From: Devosia algicola
Lineage (GTDB): Bacteria > Pseudomonadota > Alphaproteobacteria > Rhizobiales > Devosiaceae
DNA: 64,000 bases
Direction: 5' to 3'
Assembly (NCBI RefSeq): GCF_028816455.1
Contig: NZ_CP118246.1
Location: 806,001 to 870,000 of the forward strand
Position numbers and translations under genes: made by a program
The notes under the pieces: generated by a model
Seen by the model: only the letters and a program-made list of their open reading frames with translations
Told to the model about the DNA's origin: nothing
Database searches by the model: none
Shown: in pieces, positions 1 through 9,654 of the stretch
How the letters are laid out: each line of letters begins with the position of its first letter
Position numbering within the stretch: the stretch's first letter is position 1

Positions 1-882
1 ATGTTGCCGCAGCATCCCGCGCGTGTCACGCCCGGCCGATCCGGCCTCTGAGCGAAAACACGGGGTCAGCGCCGCAAAGCGCAACGGCAATTCGCCCTCC
101 GTCAATATCGCATCGCGAACAAGGTTGGTCAGTGGCACTTCAGCTGTCGGTATCAGCGCAAGTCGCCCCTCCCCGTGCCCCGCAAAAAACAGGTCTTCCT
201 CAAATTTGGGTAATTGATTGGTGCCGAACAACGCCTCGTCTCGAACCAATAATGGCGGCTGTACCTCGGTGTAACCATGCTCGAGCGTGTGTATATCCAG
301 CATGAATTGCCCAAGCGCTCGCTCCAGCCGCGCAACCTCCCCCTTGAGTACAACGAACCGGCTACCGGAAATTTTGGCCGCTTCCTCAAAATCCATTCCA
401 CGCTTGGCTACGCCGACGTCGAAATGCTCCCTCGGCGCAAAACTGAACTCGGGTTTTCGAGCGCGGTCGCTCGCCACGGTTTCCGCTGTACCGTTACGAC
501 CAAAATATTCGACATTGTCGCTTTCATCGGTGCCCTGCGGCACATCGTCGAACACCAGGTTGGGTAAAACCGCAAGGGCTGCGTGCAACTCCTCCTCGAC
601 CAGACGCTCTTCAGCTTCCGCTGCCGGGATAATCTCCTTGAGTTGGGCGACTTCAGCCATCAGTGCCGCCGCCTTCGCCTCGTCCTTTTGCGCCTTGGCC
701 TGGCCGATCTGCTTGGACAGGGCGTTGCGCTTTTCCTGCGCATCATTAAGGCGCGTAATGATGTCACGACGTCGATCATCAATATTCAAGAGGTCGACCG
801 AACGCGCAAACTCGCCCTTCCGACGCGACATCGCACCGTCGAAGGCTTCGGCGTTGTTACGAATCCACTTGATATCAAACAT
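1..882 (-). CDS. serS: Seryl-tRNA synthetase, 3' end cut by window edge
   Basis: Charges tRNA-Ser with serine in the cytoplasm. The first 294 residues are visible, out of about 425 usual for the family; the gene runs off the left edge in frame. The protein starts [14 protein letters not shown], the classic N-terminus. Residues about 30-110 are a charged helical stretch matching the coiled-coil arm that holds the long variable arm of tRNA-Ser. The class II core follows, including the TAEVPLTN segment and [15 protein letters not shown] near the visible end (motif 2 region). The ATG at 880-882 is the only sensible start. It lies 58 bases downstream of tatC on the same strand, so it is probably the distal gene of the scp-tat cluster. 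The missing part carries motif 3. Confidence 0.95.
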   Translation of the reverse strand, partial: MFDIKWIRNNAEAFDGAMSRRKGEFARSVDLLNIDDRRRDIITRLNDAQEKRNALSKQIGQAKAQKDEAKAAALMAEVAQLKEIIPAAEAEERLVEEELHAALAVLPNLVFDDVPQGTDESDNVEYFGRNGTAETVASDRARKPEFSFAPREHFDVGVAKRGMDFEEAAKISGSRFVVLKGEVARLERALGQFMLDIHTLEHGYTEVQPPLLVRDEALFGTNQLPKFEEDLFFAGHGEGRLALIPTAEVPLTNLVRDAILTEGELPLRFAALTPCFRSEAGSAGRDTRGMLRQH

Positions 883-940
883 GCTCAGTCAGGCCCACGG
901 CGTGGCCTGCCTCTGAATTGGCGGGTGTAACAAACCCTGA

Positions 941-1751
941 TTACGACTGTTCGGCCTCCCGCGCGGCTTCTGCGGCCGCACGTTTGCGCTCAACCCAGCG
1001 CACCGACATGATTGAAAGGCTCGTAAAGCAGGTACATTGGCAGGGCAAGACCAAGCTGTGAAATTGGATCAGGCGGCGTAATGAAAGCCGCAAACAACAA
1101 GATCCCGACAACAGCATAGCGACGGCCAACCTTCAGCTGGGCCACATTGACCAGGTCAATCTGCGCCAACAATGTCAAAACCACCGGAAGCTGGAAACAG
1201 ATGCCAAACGCCAAAATAAGCGTCATCGCTAGTCCCAGATATTCTGAAACACTGGTCAGCATCTTGATTTCGTCGGTCTGCATCCCCGCAAAAAAGTGCA
1301 GTGCCATTGGCAGCACGGCAAAATAGACCATGCACACGCCGGCGAGAAAAAAGATCGGCGTCGCGATCAGATATGGCACGAACGCTTTTCGCTCATGCTT
1401 ATAGAGGCCTGGCGCCACAAACATATAGATCTGCGCGGCAATAAACGGAAAGCCAAGAAACATTGCCCCGAAAAACGCCAGGTTAAGTTGGGTAAAAAAG
1501 AATTCTTGGGGTGCGGTATAGATGAGCTCAAGATCACCGGGATTTGAGTAAATCGACCGATAAGGCCCCAACAGGACGTTAAATATCTGTCCGGCGAAAA
1601 TGAAACAAACGATCATCAGGACCACCAGCGCAATGGCTGAATAGATAAGCCGTTTGCGCAACTCGATTAGATGCTCGAGCAAAGGGGCCTCGCTGCCAAC
1701 GAGTTCGTCGTCGCTCTTGGACTTGTCTTCAATCTGTGGCGCGTCGACCAT
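941..1751 (-). CDS. tatC: Twin-arginine translocase subunit TatC (frame break near 1020)
   Basis: TatC is the polytopic inner-membrane receptor that binds twin-arginine signal peptides and, with TatA and TatB, exports folded proteins. The N-terminal EHLIELRKRL and the PGLYKHERKA segment are TatC hallmarks, and six hydrophobic segments follow. The frame is lost after LPMYLLYE. Bases 1017-1022 read AGGCTC (coding GAGCCT); removing one base restores LYELSIMSVRWVERKR and a basic-acidic tail ending at 941, for 269 residues, the usual length. Without correction the protein would end at 990 with a foreign tail. The start is three bases after the tatB stop, so the genes are probably co-transcribed. 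The break is most likely a sequence-level insertion rather than a real mutation. Confidence 0.93.
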
Positions 1752-1754
1752 GAA

Positions 1755-2572
1755 CTAAACTTCCCCGGCTTTCGCGCTGTCCGATGTGGATGTATTGGGT
1801 ACGCTGTCGCTGGGCTTCTTTGCCGGCGTTGCTGCGATTGTTTTGGGTGCAGCCACCTTGCGTGCCGCGCTCTTTCTAGCCGCAGGTTTTTTGCTTGCAG
1901 ATGCTGAACTGGTCTTCGCCTTGGCGCCAGCCGGTTTAGAAACGGCACGCTTGGGCGGCCCCTTACCTGCCGCCGCTGGTTTAATCGCTGTGGCGGTTTT
2001 AGCGCCGGCAGTCTTGGCGCCGGCAGTCTTGGCGCTGTAGGCCTTTGCACCGGAAGCCTTGGCCCGCGCCGACTTCTTTGGTGTGGCAGGTGCTGCCGCC
2101 TTCACTTCGCCGACGGCGCCCAAGTCACTAGAGCGAACACTGCTGGAACCAATCGCCTTTGCTCTGGCGGGTTTCTTTTTCGGCGCGGGATTCGCCTTGA
2201 GTGGTTCAACCGTACTCTTGGTCGCAGTGATGCCCGCAGCCGCATGAATTTCGTCAACGACGCTTTCCACCGCCGGATTTTTGGCCTCAACGCTCCCGAG
2301 GGTTGCACGCCCGTTGGCGTCATTGCGTTGAATTCCTTGCGGATTTCATCCGTTGTCTTTTTGAGCGGCTCGGTAATCGAACTGCGCAAGTTACGAATTT
2401 CACTCAGCCCGGTGGTCTTGTTGATTTCGCGCTGAAATTCGTTGCCCATGCGCTTGATCTGGCCAATTGCCTTGCCAACGCGTCCCATCACCATGGGCAA
2501 ATCCTTCGGCCCAATAACGATCAGCGCCACAACGCCGATGATCATCATCTCAGACCAGCCGAAACCGAGCAT
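1755..2572 (-). CDS. tatB: Sec-independent translocase subunit TatB (frame break near 2292)
   Basis: TatB is a single-span membrane protein forming the Tat receptor complex with TatC. The start MLGFGWSEMMIIGVVALIVI gives one membrane helix, followed by GPKDLP (typical hinge) and an amphipathic helix to about residue 90. An AAGGGA ribosome site precedes the ATG at 2572. The frame changes near 2289-2295, where the coding strand reads GAGCGTT. A two-base insertion into GAGCT would give PSGAEAKNPAVES and 271 residues; a one-base deletion also fits. The second half is very rich in Ala, Lys and Pro, with the motif AKTAG repeated, far longer than in E. coli TatB but common in alphaproteobacteria. 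It sits between tatA and tatC. Confidence 0.88.
2002..2031. repeat. Perfect tandem repeat of a 15-base unit inside tatB
   Basis: The unit gcgccggcagtcttg occurs twice head to tail. It encodes the repeated AKTAG peptide of the TatB tail, and its length keeps frame, so unit gain or loss would change tail length without breaking the gene. Confidence 0.9.
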
Positions 2573-2637
2573 ATGCGTATTCCCTTGGTGCATCTATGCG
2601 GCGGGCCAATGGTCCGCCAGAAATCAAAGCGATGCTG

Positions 2638-2850
2638 TTAGGCGTCTTTGCTCTTGTCAACTTCGCGCGCGTCAACCGTTGTCGCGGTATCAATGCGCTC
2701 GGAGGGTTTGTCGTCGTCACGCATTCCCTTCTGAAATGCCTTGATGCCGGTTGCAACTTCGCCCATGACGCCCGAGATCTTGCCCCGCCCGAAAAGCAGA
2801 ATAACAACGACGGCGACTACGAGGATGCCCCAAATACCTGGTGCGTGCAT
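2638..2850 (-). CDS. tatA: Sec-independent translocase subunit TatA
   Basis: TatA monomers oligomerise in the inner membrane to form the Tat translocation path. The 70-residue product has a short periplasmic N-terminus, one hydrophobic helix ([20 protein letters not shown]), the FGRGK hinge and an amphipathic helix with the family signature GIKAFQKGM, then an acidic, basic tail. It is the first gene of tatA-tatB-tatC and is separated from tatB by about 65 bases. Length and features are normal. Within this window a likely client is the cyclophilin at 41847-42428, whose N-terminus carries STRRSFIA. Confidence 0.95.
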   Translation of the reverse strand: MHAPGIWGILVVAVVVILLFGRGKISGVMGEVATGIKAFQKGMRDDDKPSERIDTATTVDAREVDKSKDA

Positions 2851-2910
2851 GATAAACTCCTAAGGCTCTATATTCGCGGTTAGACGCTTTTGATAACGTG
2901 AGAAATAGGT

Positions 2911-4020
2911 TTAATCGCGCCCAAACACAAGAACGTGTTGCTCATTTAGCGCAAGGTATACTTCGTGCCCGACTGTCAGTGCCGCATTTGAGGGCTGCCG
3001 AACGCCGACCGGTTCATCGATACCATTGACCTTGACCTCGCATATGTCCACGCCGATTGCATCGCGTTTGGACACAATACGCCCAATAGTGCCCGGTCCC
3101 TGCTGCGCTATTTCGACGCCCCCTGCGGGCCTTATGGCAATCGTCACCGCACAACCCTCGGGGAAACCCGGCGTCGCCACCGGCCCAAGCGGGGTAACCG
3201 CATGACCGTTAATCACGATTGCTTCAAGTTCACTCAATGGTGAAAAAAATCGCGCTGCACTCAAATCAACAGGTTGCCGGTAGATTTCCGCGGCGGTGCC
3301 AATCTGGGCGATCCTGCCATGCCGCAGCAATGCGACGCGATCGCCCAATACCATCGCCTCCTCCGGATCGTGGGTGACAATCAGGCTTGTTGCATGGGTT
3401 TCGCGTAGTACCGCCAGCGTTTCGGTGCGTACGGTCTCGCGCAACCGCGCATCAAGACTTGAAAACGGCTCATCGAGCAATAATAGCCCCGGGCGCGGCG
3501 CGACGCTACGCGCCAACGCCAGACGCTGCTGCTGCCCGCCAGAAAGCATATGTGGAAAATCGCCCTCGCGCTCGCTCAGTCCAACCCGTCGCAACGCCGC
3601 CCGCCCCTGAGCCAACGCCGCCACCCGGCCCAGTCCCTTCAGTCCAAAACAGACGTTCTGCAGGACCGAGAGATGTGGAAACAGCGCAAAATCCTGAAAC
3701 ATCAAGCCAATGCCACGTTGGTCGGGCGGCAAGGTGCGCCCCGGTGCCGAAACGATCTCGTCATTGATCAATACGTGCCCGTCATCGACAGCCTGAATAC
3801 CTGCTGCCACGCGGAGCGCTGTCGATTTGCCCGAACCCGACTCGCCCAACAGGCAGACGATCTCGCCCGCGTTCAGTTCCAACTCGAACTTGTCCAACAC
3901 GGGCCGGCCACCAAGCGCCACATCGACATTGTCAAACTTAAGCGCCGAAGCAAAACTCACGCCCGAGGTGCCGCGCGCGCCCCAGCCAGTCAAATCGTCG
4001 CGCGATTCTGGAGGTGTCAT
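2911..4020 (-). CDS. ABC transporter ATPase of the FbpC/PotA type, without visible partners
   Basis: This is a cytoplasmic ATP-hydrolysing subunit of an importer, 369 residues. Visible motifs are Walker A GESGSGKST (59-67), the Q-loop in LMFQDFALFPHLSV (about 107-120), the signature LSGGQQQR (159-166), Walker B LLLLDEPFSSLDA (179-191) and the switch histidine in VTHDPEEA. A C-terminal TOBE-like region starts near residue 270. This layout fits the iron, spermidine or thiamine importer ATPases; the substrate cannot be told from sequence. No permease or binding-protein gene lies nearby. It starts two bases after the scpB stop and precedes tatA, an unusual place for a transport gene. Confidence 0.85.
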   Translation of the reverse strand: MTPPESRDDLTGWGARGTSGVSFASALKFDNVDVALGGRPVLDKFELELNAGEIVCLLGESGSGKSTALRVAAGIQAVDDGHVLINDEIVSAPGRTLPPDQRGIGLMFQDFALFPHLSVLQNVCFGLKGLGRVAALAQGRAALRRVGLSEREGDFPHMLSGGQQQRLALARSVAPRPGLLLLDEPFSSLDARLRETVRTETLAVLRETHATSLIVTHDPEEAMVLGDRVALLRHGRIAQIGTAAEIYRQPVDLSAARFFSPLSELEAIVINGHAVTPLGPVATPGFPEGCAVTIAIRPAGGVEIAQQGPGTIGRIVSKRDAIGVDICEVKVNGIDEPVGVRQPSNAALTVGHEVYLALNEQHVLVFGRD

Positions 4021-4022
4021 GG

Positions 4023-4695
4023 CTATGAATTATCTTCCATATCTTGGCTGTCGATTAGATCATTCTCGTCCAACGGGTCTTCATCCTCGCGCAGTGCACC
4101 ATCAAAGGGCAGCGGAATTTGCATCGATGGTGGCAGGCGCCCCGAAAGCAACCCCGCCCCTTTAAGTTCTTCCAGACCCGGCAAATCCCCAAGCGTCTCA
4201 AGACCGAAATGGTCAAGAAACGCCTCTGTTGTCCCATATGTCACTGGTCGCCCAGGCGTCCGCCGTCGTCCACGCATCCAGAATCCATCCGGCTTCCATC
4301 AGGATATCAATTGTACCCTTGCCCGTTGCCACCCCGCGAACCTCCTCGATCTCGGCGCGAGTCGTGGGCTGGTGATAGGCGATGATTGACAAAGTCTCCA
4401 GCGCCGGACGCGACAGTGGGCGATTTTCCTGTTCCTCGCGGCGCAGGAGCAAGCCCAAATCTTCGGCTGTCCTGAATGCCCAGCCCTCCCCGCGCCGCAC
4501 AAGATTGACGCCGTGTTTGGCATATCGTTGTTCGAGGGTTTCCAGCAATCCCGCAACATCGGCGCCTTCGCCGAGATAAGGTGCCATCTGTCCAATGGAC
4601 AGCGGCTCGCGCGCGGCAAACAAAAGCGCCTCCAGGATGCGTATATTTCGCTCGGCAACCGCCCTGTGCTCGGATGGCCCAATATCCACGTTCAC
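4023..4695 (-). CDS. scpB: Segregation and condensation protein B (frame break near 4280)
   Basis: ScpB is a winged-helix partner that, with ScpA and SMC, forms the bacterial condensin. The N-terminal part has [16 protein letters not shown] and [22 protein letters not shown], both family signatures. The frame is lost after LMEAGWI: the coding strand reads GGATTCTGG at 4278-4286, and removing one T gives [20 protein letters not shown], the conserved sequence. The corrected protein has 223 residues with an acidic tail. The start is GTG, overlapping the scpA stop as GTGA, which indicates translational coupling. The broken motif is not GAGNCT but matches the second qor break. A real knockout is unlikely because both halves are fully conserved. 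Confidence 0.92.
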
Positions 4696-5486
4696 GACGA
4701 ACCATCGTCATTTTTGCGTCGACGCATGTATATTGGCCCAAAAGTCTCGACCTGACGCAAATCAATCTTGCCTTGCCGCACCAATTCAAGGCTCGCCGAA
4801 AAGCTCGAAGCCCGAACAGTTGCCCGTTCGAGCGGCGTGCTCAGATATTGTGCCAGATATTGATCCATGGGCACCCAGTCAAAATTATCGCCAATAAGGC
4901 GCACCAGAATATCGTGCGCCTCCTGCAACGACCAGACACTGCGCTGAAGTGGCGAATAGTCGGTTGTGGCTGCGCGTTCACGCTGGGATGAATAGGCTCG
5001 AATCAGGTCAAACAGCGACGCTTCCCAAATGCTTCGGCGGCTCACCGCAATGGGTTCGGGCATTCCTCGCGGATAAACCTGAAACCCCAGCCGCGCCCTA
5101 TTCATCAGCAAACTGGCCGATCGCCGCATCGCTTCGAGTCGCTTGAGCCGAAATTGCAGCATCGCCGCCAGCATTTCGCCGGAAGGCTCGTCGTCGCTGC
5201 TCGCCTTCGGCACCATCAATCGGCTTTTCAGATAGGCCAACCACGCCGCCATCACTAGGTAATCAGCGGCAATTTCGATGCGCTTTTCCCTAATGGACTC
5301 GATAAAGCCGAGATATTGCTCGGCTAGCGCCAACACAGAAATCGCTGCCAGATCGACCTTTTGTCGTCGCGCCAACTCCAGCAACAGATCCAGTGGCCCC
5401 TCATAACCATTGACGTCGACATACATGACATCATCATCGTTTGTCGGTGGAGGCGCTTCAAACCAATCTGTCGGTTCGCTCGTCAT
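4692..5486 (-). CDS. scpA: Segregation and condensation protein A
   Basis: ScpA is the kleisin subunit that bridges the SMC heads in the condensin complex needed for chromosome segregation. The 264-residue product contains the ScpA signature YEGPLDLLLELARRQKVDL near residue 29, LVMAAWLAYLKSRLMVP around 93 and a C-terminal winged-helix region ending VETFGPIYMRRRK. The length is normal and the frame unbroken. It overlaps scpB by four bases. Upstream, only 104 bases separate it from the SPOR protein gene; relatives usually carry nagZ (beta-N-acetylglucosaminidase) in that position, and no trace of it is visible here. Confidence 0.93.
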   Translation of the reverse strand: MTSEPTDWFEAPPPTNDDDVMYVDVNGYEGPLDLLLELARRQKVDLAAISVLALAEQYLGFIESIREKRIEIAADYLVMAAWLAYLKSRLMVPKASSDDEPSGEMLAAMLQFRLKRLEAMRRSASLLMNRARLGFQVYPRGMPEPIAVSRRSIWEASLFDLIRAYSSQRERAATTDYSPLQRSVWSLQEAHDILVRLIGDNFDWVPMDQYLAQYLSTPLERATVRASSFSASLELVRQGKIDLRQVETFGPIYMRRRKNDDGSS

Positions 5487-5590
5487 GAATTACAGGCCGC
5501 GTCGGAAATATTGATGGCAAACCTTGGCGTTTTCGCCGTCGTGGCGTCAAGCGACAATGCGCTTCGACGCCACTGATTGGTGTAATTCGG

Positions 5591-7789
5591 CTAGAACGCG
5601 AAGCAATCGCCGCCGTTTGCCTTGACGCTCGCGCAAGTCTGGGAGGCCGCCTGCAGCGATGTGGATGGTAACAGCACGCGGAAATAGATGCCCTTTTCAC
5701 CCAGGTCGACTCGTTGAATTTGCAATCCCGTCCCACCAAACAAGCTGCCAAATCGGGTCTGCAAATTATCTGCGGTAGATTGCGCATCCGACGCCGAACG
5801 TTGCGACGACAATTGCACATAGGCCGGTGCTGTGCTTTCGGTCTGGGTCTGAGTCGCCTGCTGTGTGGGTTCGCTGATCACAGCGTTGATCGGTGACGTC
5901 GGAGCGCTCGGCGCGGTTTCTATCGGCGCCACCGCTACGTTGGTATTGGTAAAGGTCGTCGGGCGCACCATTGCCACAGGCGCCGTCTTGCCAGGAATCG
6001 GTACGCCATTAGTGTCAACCGCCGGAACCGTTGACCCAGGCGCTGCCGGCACTATTGCTGGTGCGTCGGCCTCGGGCGTCGCGACCGCTTCAGCGGTCGT
6101 CGTAGCTGTGGCTGTGGCTGTGGCTGCGTCACCGGCCGCTGCTGCCACGAGCTCGGGTGAGGCCGTCTCGGCGCCGGGCACTTCAGGTACATTCGGGCGA
6201 TCAACCGGCAAAATTGCAGTCCCGGCAACGGCGTCGTCGCCACTTACGATGGTGCCGTCAGGACGCACAGTCACGGTCCGGACCTTGCGGTTGGCCAGCC
6301 CTTCCTCAGTGCTGGTCGTTGATGCCAGTTGGGTCACTTCGTCGGTCTGGCTTTGATCGCGGGATACGAGTGTCTCGTTCTCCGTCGGCGTTACGCCATC
6401 GATTTCATTGAAAACAACGGATTGCTGTGGCGTTTCCGTTACAGGCGGGGTTTCTGGCGCGCCCTTTGTCGGCGTGGTATCCGCCAATAATGTTGGCACC
6501 GGACCATCGCTGGGCCCGCCAAGTCCCAATACCCAATAAAGCCCAAGGCCAGCGACCAGCAACAGCCCAAGGGCAACGACAGGTCCAGCAACCGCTCGCG
6601 TTATGCCACCTGCTCGTCTTTTTCTGCCTGAACCTTGAAGCACGTCGACGTTCTCGGACTCGTCGATTTCGCCTGTGTCGGCCCAACGAACCTCGTCGCC
6701 GCTACTGCGAACCGCCGCCAAAATAGCCGAATCGCTATCAGAACCCTCGGTTGGAGCCTGTGGTACCGGCTTGGCAGGAGTTGGAGCCGCATCCTCGCCG
6801 GCAAGATCACGCAATGCCGCGCTCGCCACCGGTCGAGGTTGCGGATCGAGATGAACCCGCACTGCCTCGCCGATCAGATTTTCAATCTCGGTGATCGGAT
6901 CGGTCTCGTCGACACCGTTATTGTCGGTTCCACGGTCGGCTGCAACTGGCACCGCGGGCGGTGGCTCGACCCCGTTAGACATATTGTCTACGACGGATTC
7001 CGCCTGCACGGCTTCGATATCGTCGGTATCAACTGGGAGCGCCTCGGGCTCCTTACCGACTTTTGGACTGCCAAAGCCAAATATCGGGGCCACTTTGAAA
7101 TTGTCATCTGACGCCGACCCGGTTGCCTGCTCCCGAGCCAACTTGTCAGGTGTCGTTGAGCGCGCGCCCTCGTTCGTCTCGGGCGCCACCGCAGGTACAT
7201 TGGCACGTCGTATAGGCGATGTGGGCCCTCCGGGCCTTGCCAAATGCTCCGAAGCCGCCCAACCATTACCTGGCAGGTGCAGCGGTTCGGGTGGGTTGTC
7301 ATGTTGATCCAGATCCGTCTGCTGCTCCGGTTCAGCAGATGGTTGTTCTGCCGATGCCGTCGCTGCCTGCTCGGTCTCGGCCGCGATCAAGTCGGCAATC
7401 GCATCATGATCGCTCGATTGATCGACAGCTTTGGCCTCCTCCGGTGCTGCGCTTGATACGGGGTGAACGGTAGTATGGCGTGGTTGAACCGGTACTGGGG
7501 CGGGAGGCGTATTGACGTCCTGCTGGTCCGGGCGTGCCTCATGGCTCACCAAATCCGGTGCAGGCGCATCGGCGACGTTGACGCGCCGTGGCGGCGTCTC
7601 CTGTTCAGGCTCGCTGTCATCTTGAGCCATACCTGGAATTCGAACTGGTGCGGCTGCGGGCGCTGGCGGCGATTTGGGATCTGGTCGCTCAGCCTGCGCA
7701 TCCTGCGCCATCAATTTTGCCAGTTCAGCGATCAGATCATCGGCGGCTTCGCCATTGCCAGACGTCTGTTGCGGTTTCGCTGTTGTCAT
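5591..7789 (-). CDS. SPOR-domain membrane protein
   Basis: The 732-residue protein has a long acidic, proline-rich and probably disordered cytoplasmic N-terminus (1 to about 395), one membrane helix near 400-425 (VVALGLLLVAGLGLYWVLGL), a low-complexity periplasmic linker rich in Ala, Thr and Pro, and a C-terminal SPOR domain (about 655-732, starting APAYVQLSSQRS and ending GGDCFAF). SPOR domains bind denuded glycan strands of septal peptidoglycan, so a role in division or cell-wall remodelling is likely. It lies between argS and scpA, a conserved place for this protein in Rhizobiales. The sequence is low-complexity outside the helix and the SPOR domain, so a specific name cannot be given. Confidence 0.88.
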   Translation of the reverse strand: MTTAKPQQTSGNGEAADDLIAELAKLMAQDAQAERPDPKSPPAPAAAPVRIPGMAQDDSEPEQETPPRRVNVADAPAPDLVSHEARPDQQDVNTPPAPVPVQPRHTTVHPVSSAAPEEAKAVDQSSDHDAIADLIAAETEQAATASAEQPSAEPEQQTDLDQHDNPPEPLHLPGNGWAASEHLARPGGPTSPIRRANVPAVAPETNEGARSTTPDKLAREQATGSASDDNFKVAPIFGFGSPKVGKEPEALPVDTDDIEAVQAESVVDNMSNGVEPPPAVPVAADRGTDNNGVDETDPITEIENLIGEAVRVHLDPQPRPVASAALRDLAGEDAAPTPAKPVPQAPTEGSDSDSAILAAVRSSGDEVRWADTGEIDESENVDVLQGSGRKRRAGGITRAVAGPVVALGLLLVAGLGLYWVLGLGGPSDGPVPTLLADTTPTKGAPETPPVTETPQQSVVFNEIDGVTPTENETLVSRDQSQTDEVTQLASTTSTEEGLANRKVRTVTVRPDGTIVSGDDAVAGTAILPVDRPNVPEVPGAETASPELVAAAAGDAATATATATTTAEAVATPEADAPAIVPAAPGSTVPAVDTNGVPIPGKTAPVAMVRPTTFTNTNVAVAPIETAPSAPTSPINAVISEPTQQATQTQTESTAPAYVQLSSQRSASDAQSTADNLQTRFGSLFGGTGLQIQRVDLGEKGIYFRVLLPSTSLQAASQTCASVKANGGDCFAF
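6105..6122. repeat. Hexamer tandem repeat (gctgtg x3) in the SPOR gene
   Basis: Three perfect gctgtg units followed by a partial fourth encode an Ala-Thr alternating stretch of the periplasmic linker on the minus strand. Unit changes would stay in frame. Confidence 0.8.
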
Positions 7790-7868
7790 TAAATCAGCGC
7801 CCTCTATGTTACTGAAACGGTAGCCTACTCAGGGCATTCCCGCCAGTCTTCACATTATTGCGCCCGAA

Positions 7869-9615
7869 TTATGAAAGTTCCTCGGGTGCAGAAACCCCCA
7901 ATATTCGCAGACCATTAATAATAACCTGACGAACGGCGTCGACGAGGGCGAGTCGAGCCAAGGTCAGTGTCGGATCGACTTGGTTAACAAATCGTAACTG
8001 CGGATTGTCCTTGCCCTTTGCCCAGAACGAGTGGAAAGCCCCGGCAAGTTCGTGAACATAAAAGGCAATTCGATGTGGTTCATGCGCAATGGTCGCGGCC
8101 GCCACCGCTCTCGGCCACGCCGACAGCACGCGGACCAAGGCCATTTCCTCCTCGGAGACTAACCGCTCGATATCGGCGGTCTTTAGTGCGGAAGGACTAA
8201 TATCCAGACTCAGGTAATTCTTTGGCGGCATTGCGAAATATTGAATAAGTTCGCGCATGTGCATACTGCACATAAAACACAGGATTGTCTTTTGTCTGCT
8301 CCTTGACCAGCGCGAAATCAAAATCCATGGCCGCGTCATTGCGACGAAACAGCAGCATGAATCGCGTTGCGTCCGCCCCGACCTCGTCAACGACATCAGC
8401 AAGCGTCACCAAATCGCCCGAACGCTTGGACATCTTGAATGGTTCGCCATTTTTCATCAGCCGAACCAGTTGGCAGATTCGGACGTCCATATCCGCCGCC
8501 TGCAACGATACGGCCTTGACCGCCGCCTCGAGCCGTTTGACGTAGCCAGAATGATCGGCCCCAAGCACATTGATCATGTGGGTAAAGCCACGCAGGAACT
8601 TGTTGCGATGGTAGGCGATGTCGGCGGCAAAATAAGTATAGGAACCGTCTGACTTGACCAGTGGCCGGTCGACATCATCGCCATAGTCGGTAGCACGGAA
8701 CAGCGTCTGCTCGCGATCCTCCCATTCGTCCGGCGCCTTGCCCTTCGGCGGCTCCAATCGTCCCTCATAGACCATGCCCTGATCGCGCAACCAGGACAGC
8801 GTATTGGCAATGTCGCCCTCGGGACCATGCAATGCCCGCTCTGAAAAAAATACGTCGTGATGCACACCGAGCAACGCCAAATCGGCCTTGATCAGTTCCA
8901 GCATCGCCGCCAGCACCCGTTCCTTGACCAGCGCTATGGCTTGATCTTCGGGCATGTGCAGCAGGCCGTCGCCAAACTCGCTCTTGAGCGCCTCGCCGAC
9001 GGGTACCAAATAATCGCCGGGATAAAATCCCGTTGGTATTTCGATGGTGTCGCCCAATGCCTCGCGATAGCGCAGCAACGTAGATGCCGCCAAAGTGTTG
9101 ATCTGGCTGCCTGCATCATTGATGTAATATTCACGCGTCACCGCATAGCCGGAATAGGCCATCAAGGCTGCCAGCGTGTCACCAAAAACCGCGCCGCGCG
9201 TATGGCCAACATGCATCGGACCCGTTGGGTTGGCCGATACATACTCAATATTGACTGCATCCCCCTGCCCGATATCCGACTTGCCATAGTCGTCGCCTTG
9301 CTCGATGACCGAGCGCAGGACCTTGTGCCAGACAGATGCCGCCAGGCGAAAATTGATAAATCCCGGTCCCGCGATTTCAACCGCATCCACGTCGGCATTG
9401 TCCGAGAAATGCGCGGCGATTGCGGTCGCCACGTCTCGGGGCTTCATCCCCAAACTCTTGCAAACAACCATCGCCGCATTTGTTGATAGGTCGCCGTGGG
9501 CCGGATCGCGTGGTGGCTCGACCACTAGGCGCGCCACGACATCATCGGTCAACTGCGGATAGAGCACTTTGAGCGCGTCAGAAATACGCGCGGCGAACAG
9601 GGCGAAAACGTCCAT
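7869..9615 (-). CDS. argS: Arginyl-tRNA synthetase (frame break near 8209)
   Basis: A class I synthetase that charges tRNA-Arg. Visible features are the N-terminal Add1 domain (1 to about 110), the HIGH-type motif HVGHTRG (135-141), [12 protein letters not shown] (KMSKS loop) and a C-terminal anticodon-binding helical domain with [14 protein letters not shown]. The frame breaks after KELPE: the coding strand reads GAGTCTGG (8206-8211 as AGACTC). Removing the T gives [21 protein letters not shown] and 581 residues, normal for ArgS. Both sides of the break are conserved, and argS is essential, so an error is more likely than a mutation. The SPOR protein gene follows about 80 bases downstream. 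Confidence 0.94.
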
Positions 9616-9654
9616 GACAAACCTGACTGAAAAACTGCCCTCCGGTTAACGGAA

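Noticed and set aside
1296-1547. Long open frames antisense to tatC, valS, mfd and other genes.
   Set aside because: They mirror the codon bias of the real gene on the other strand and match no family; typical of GC-rich DNA.
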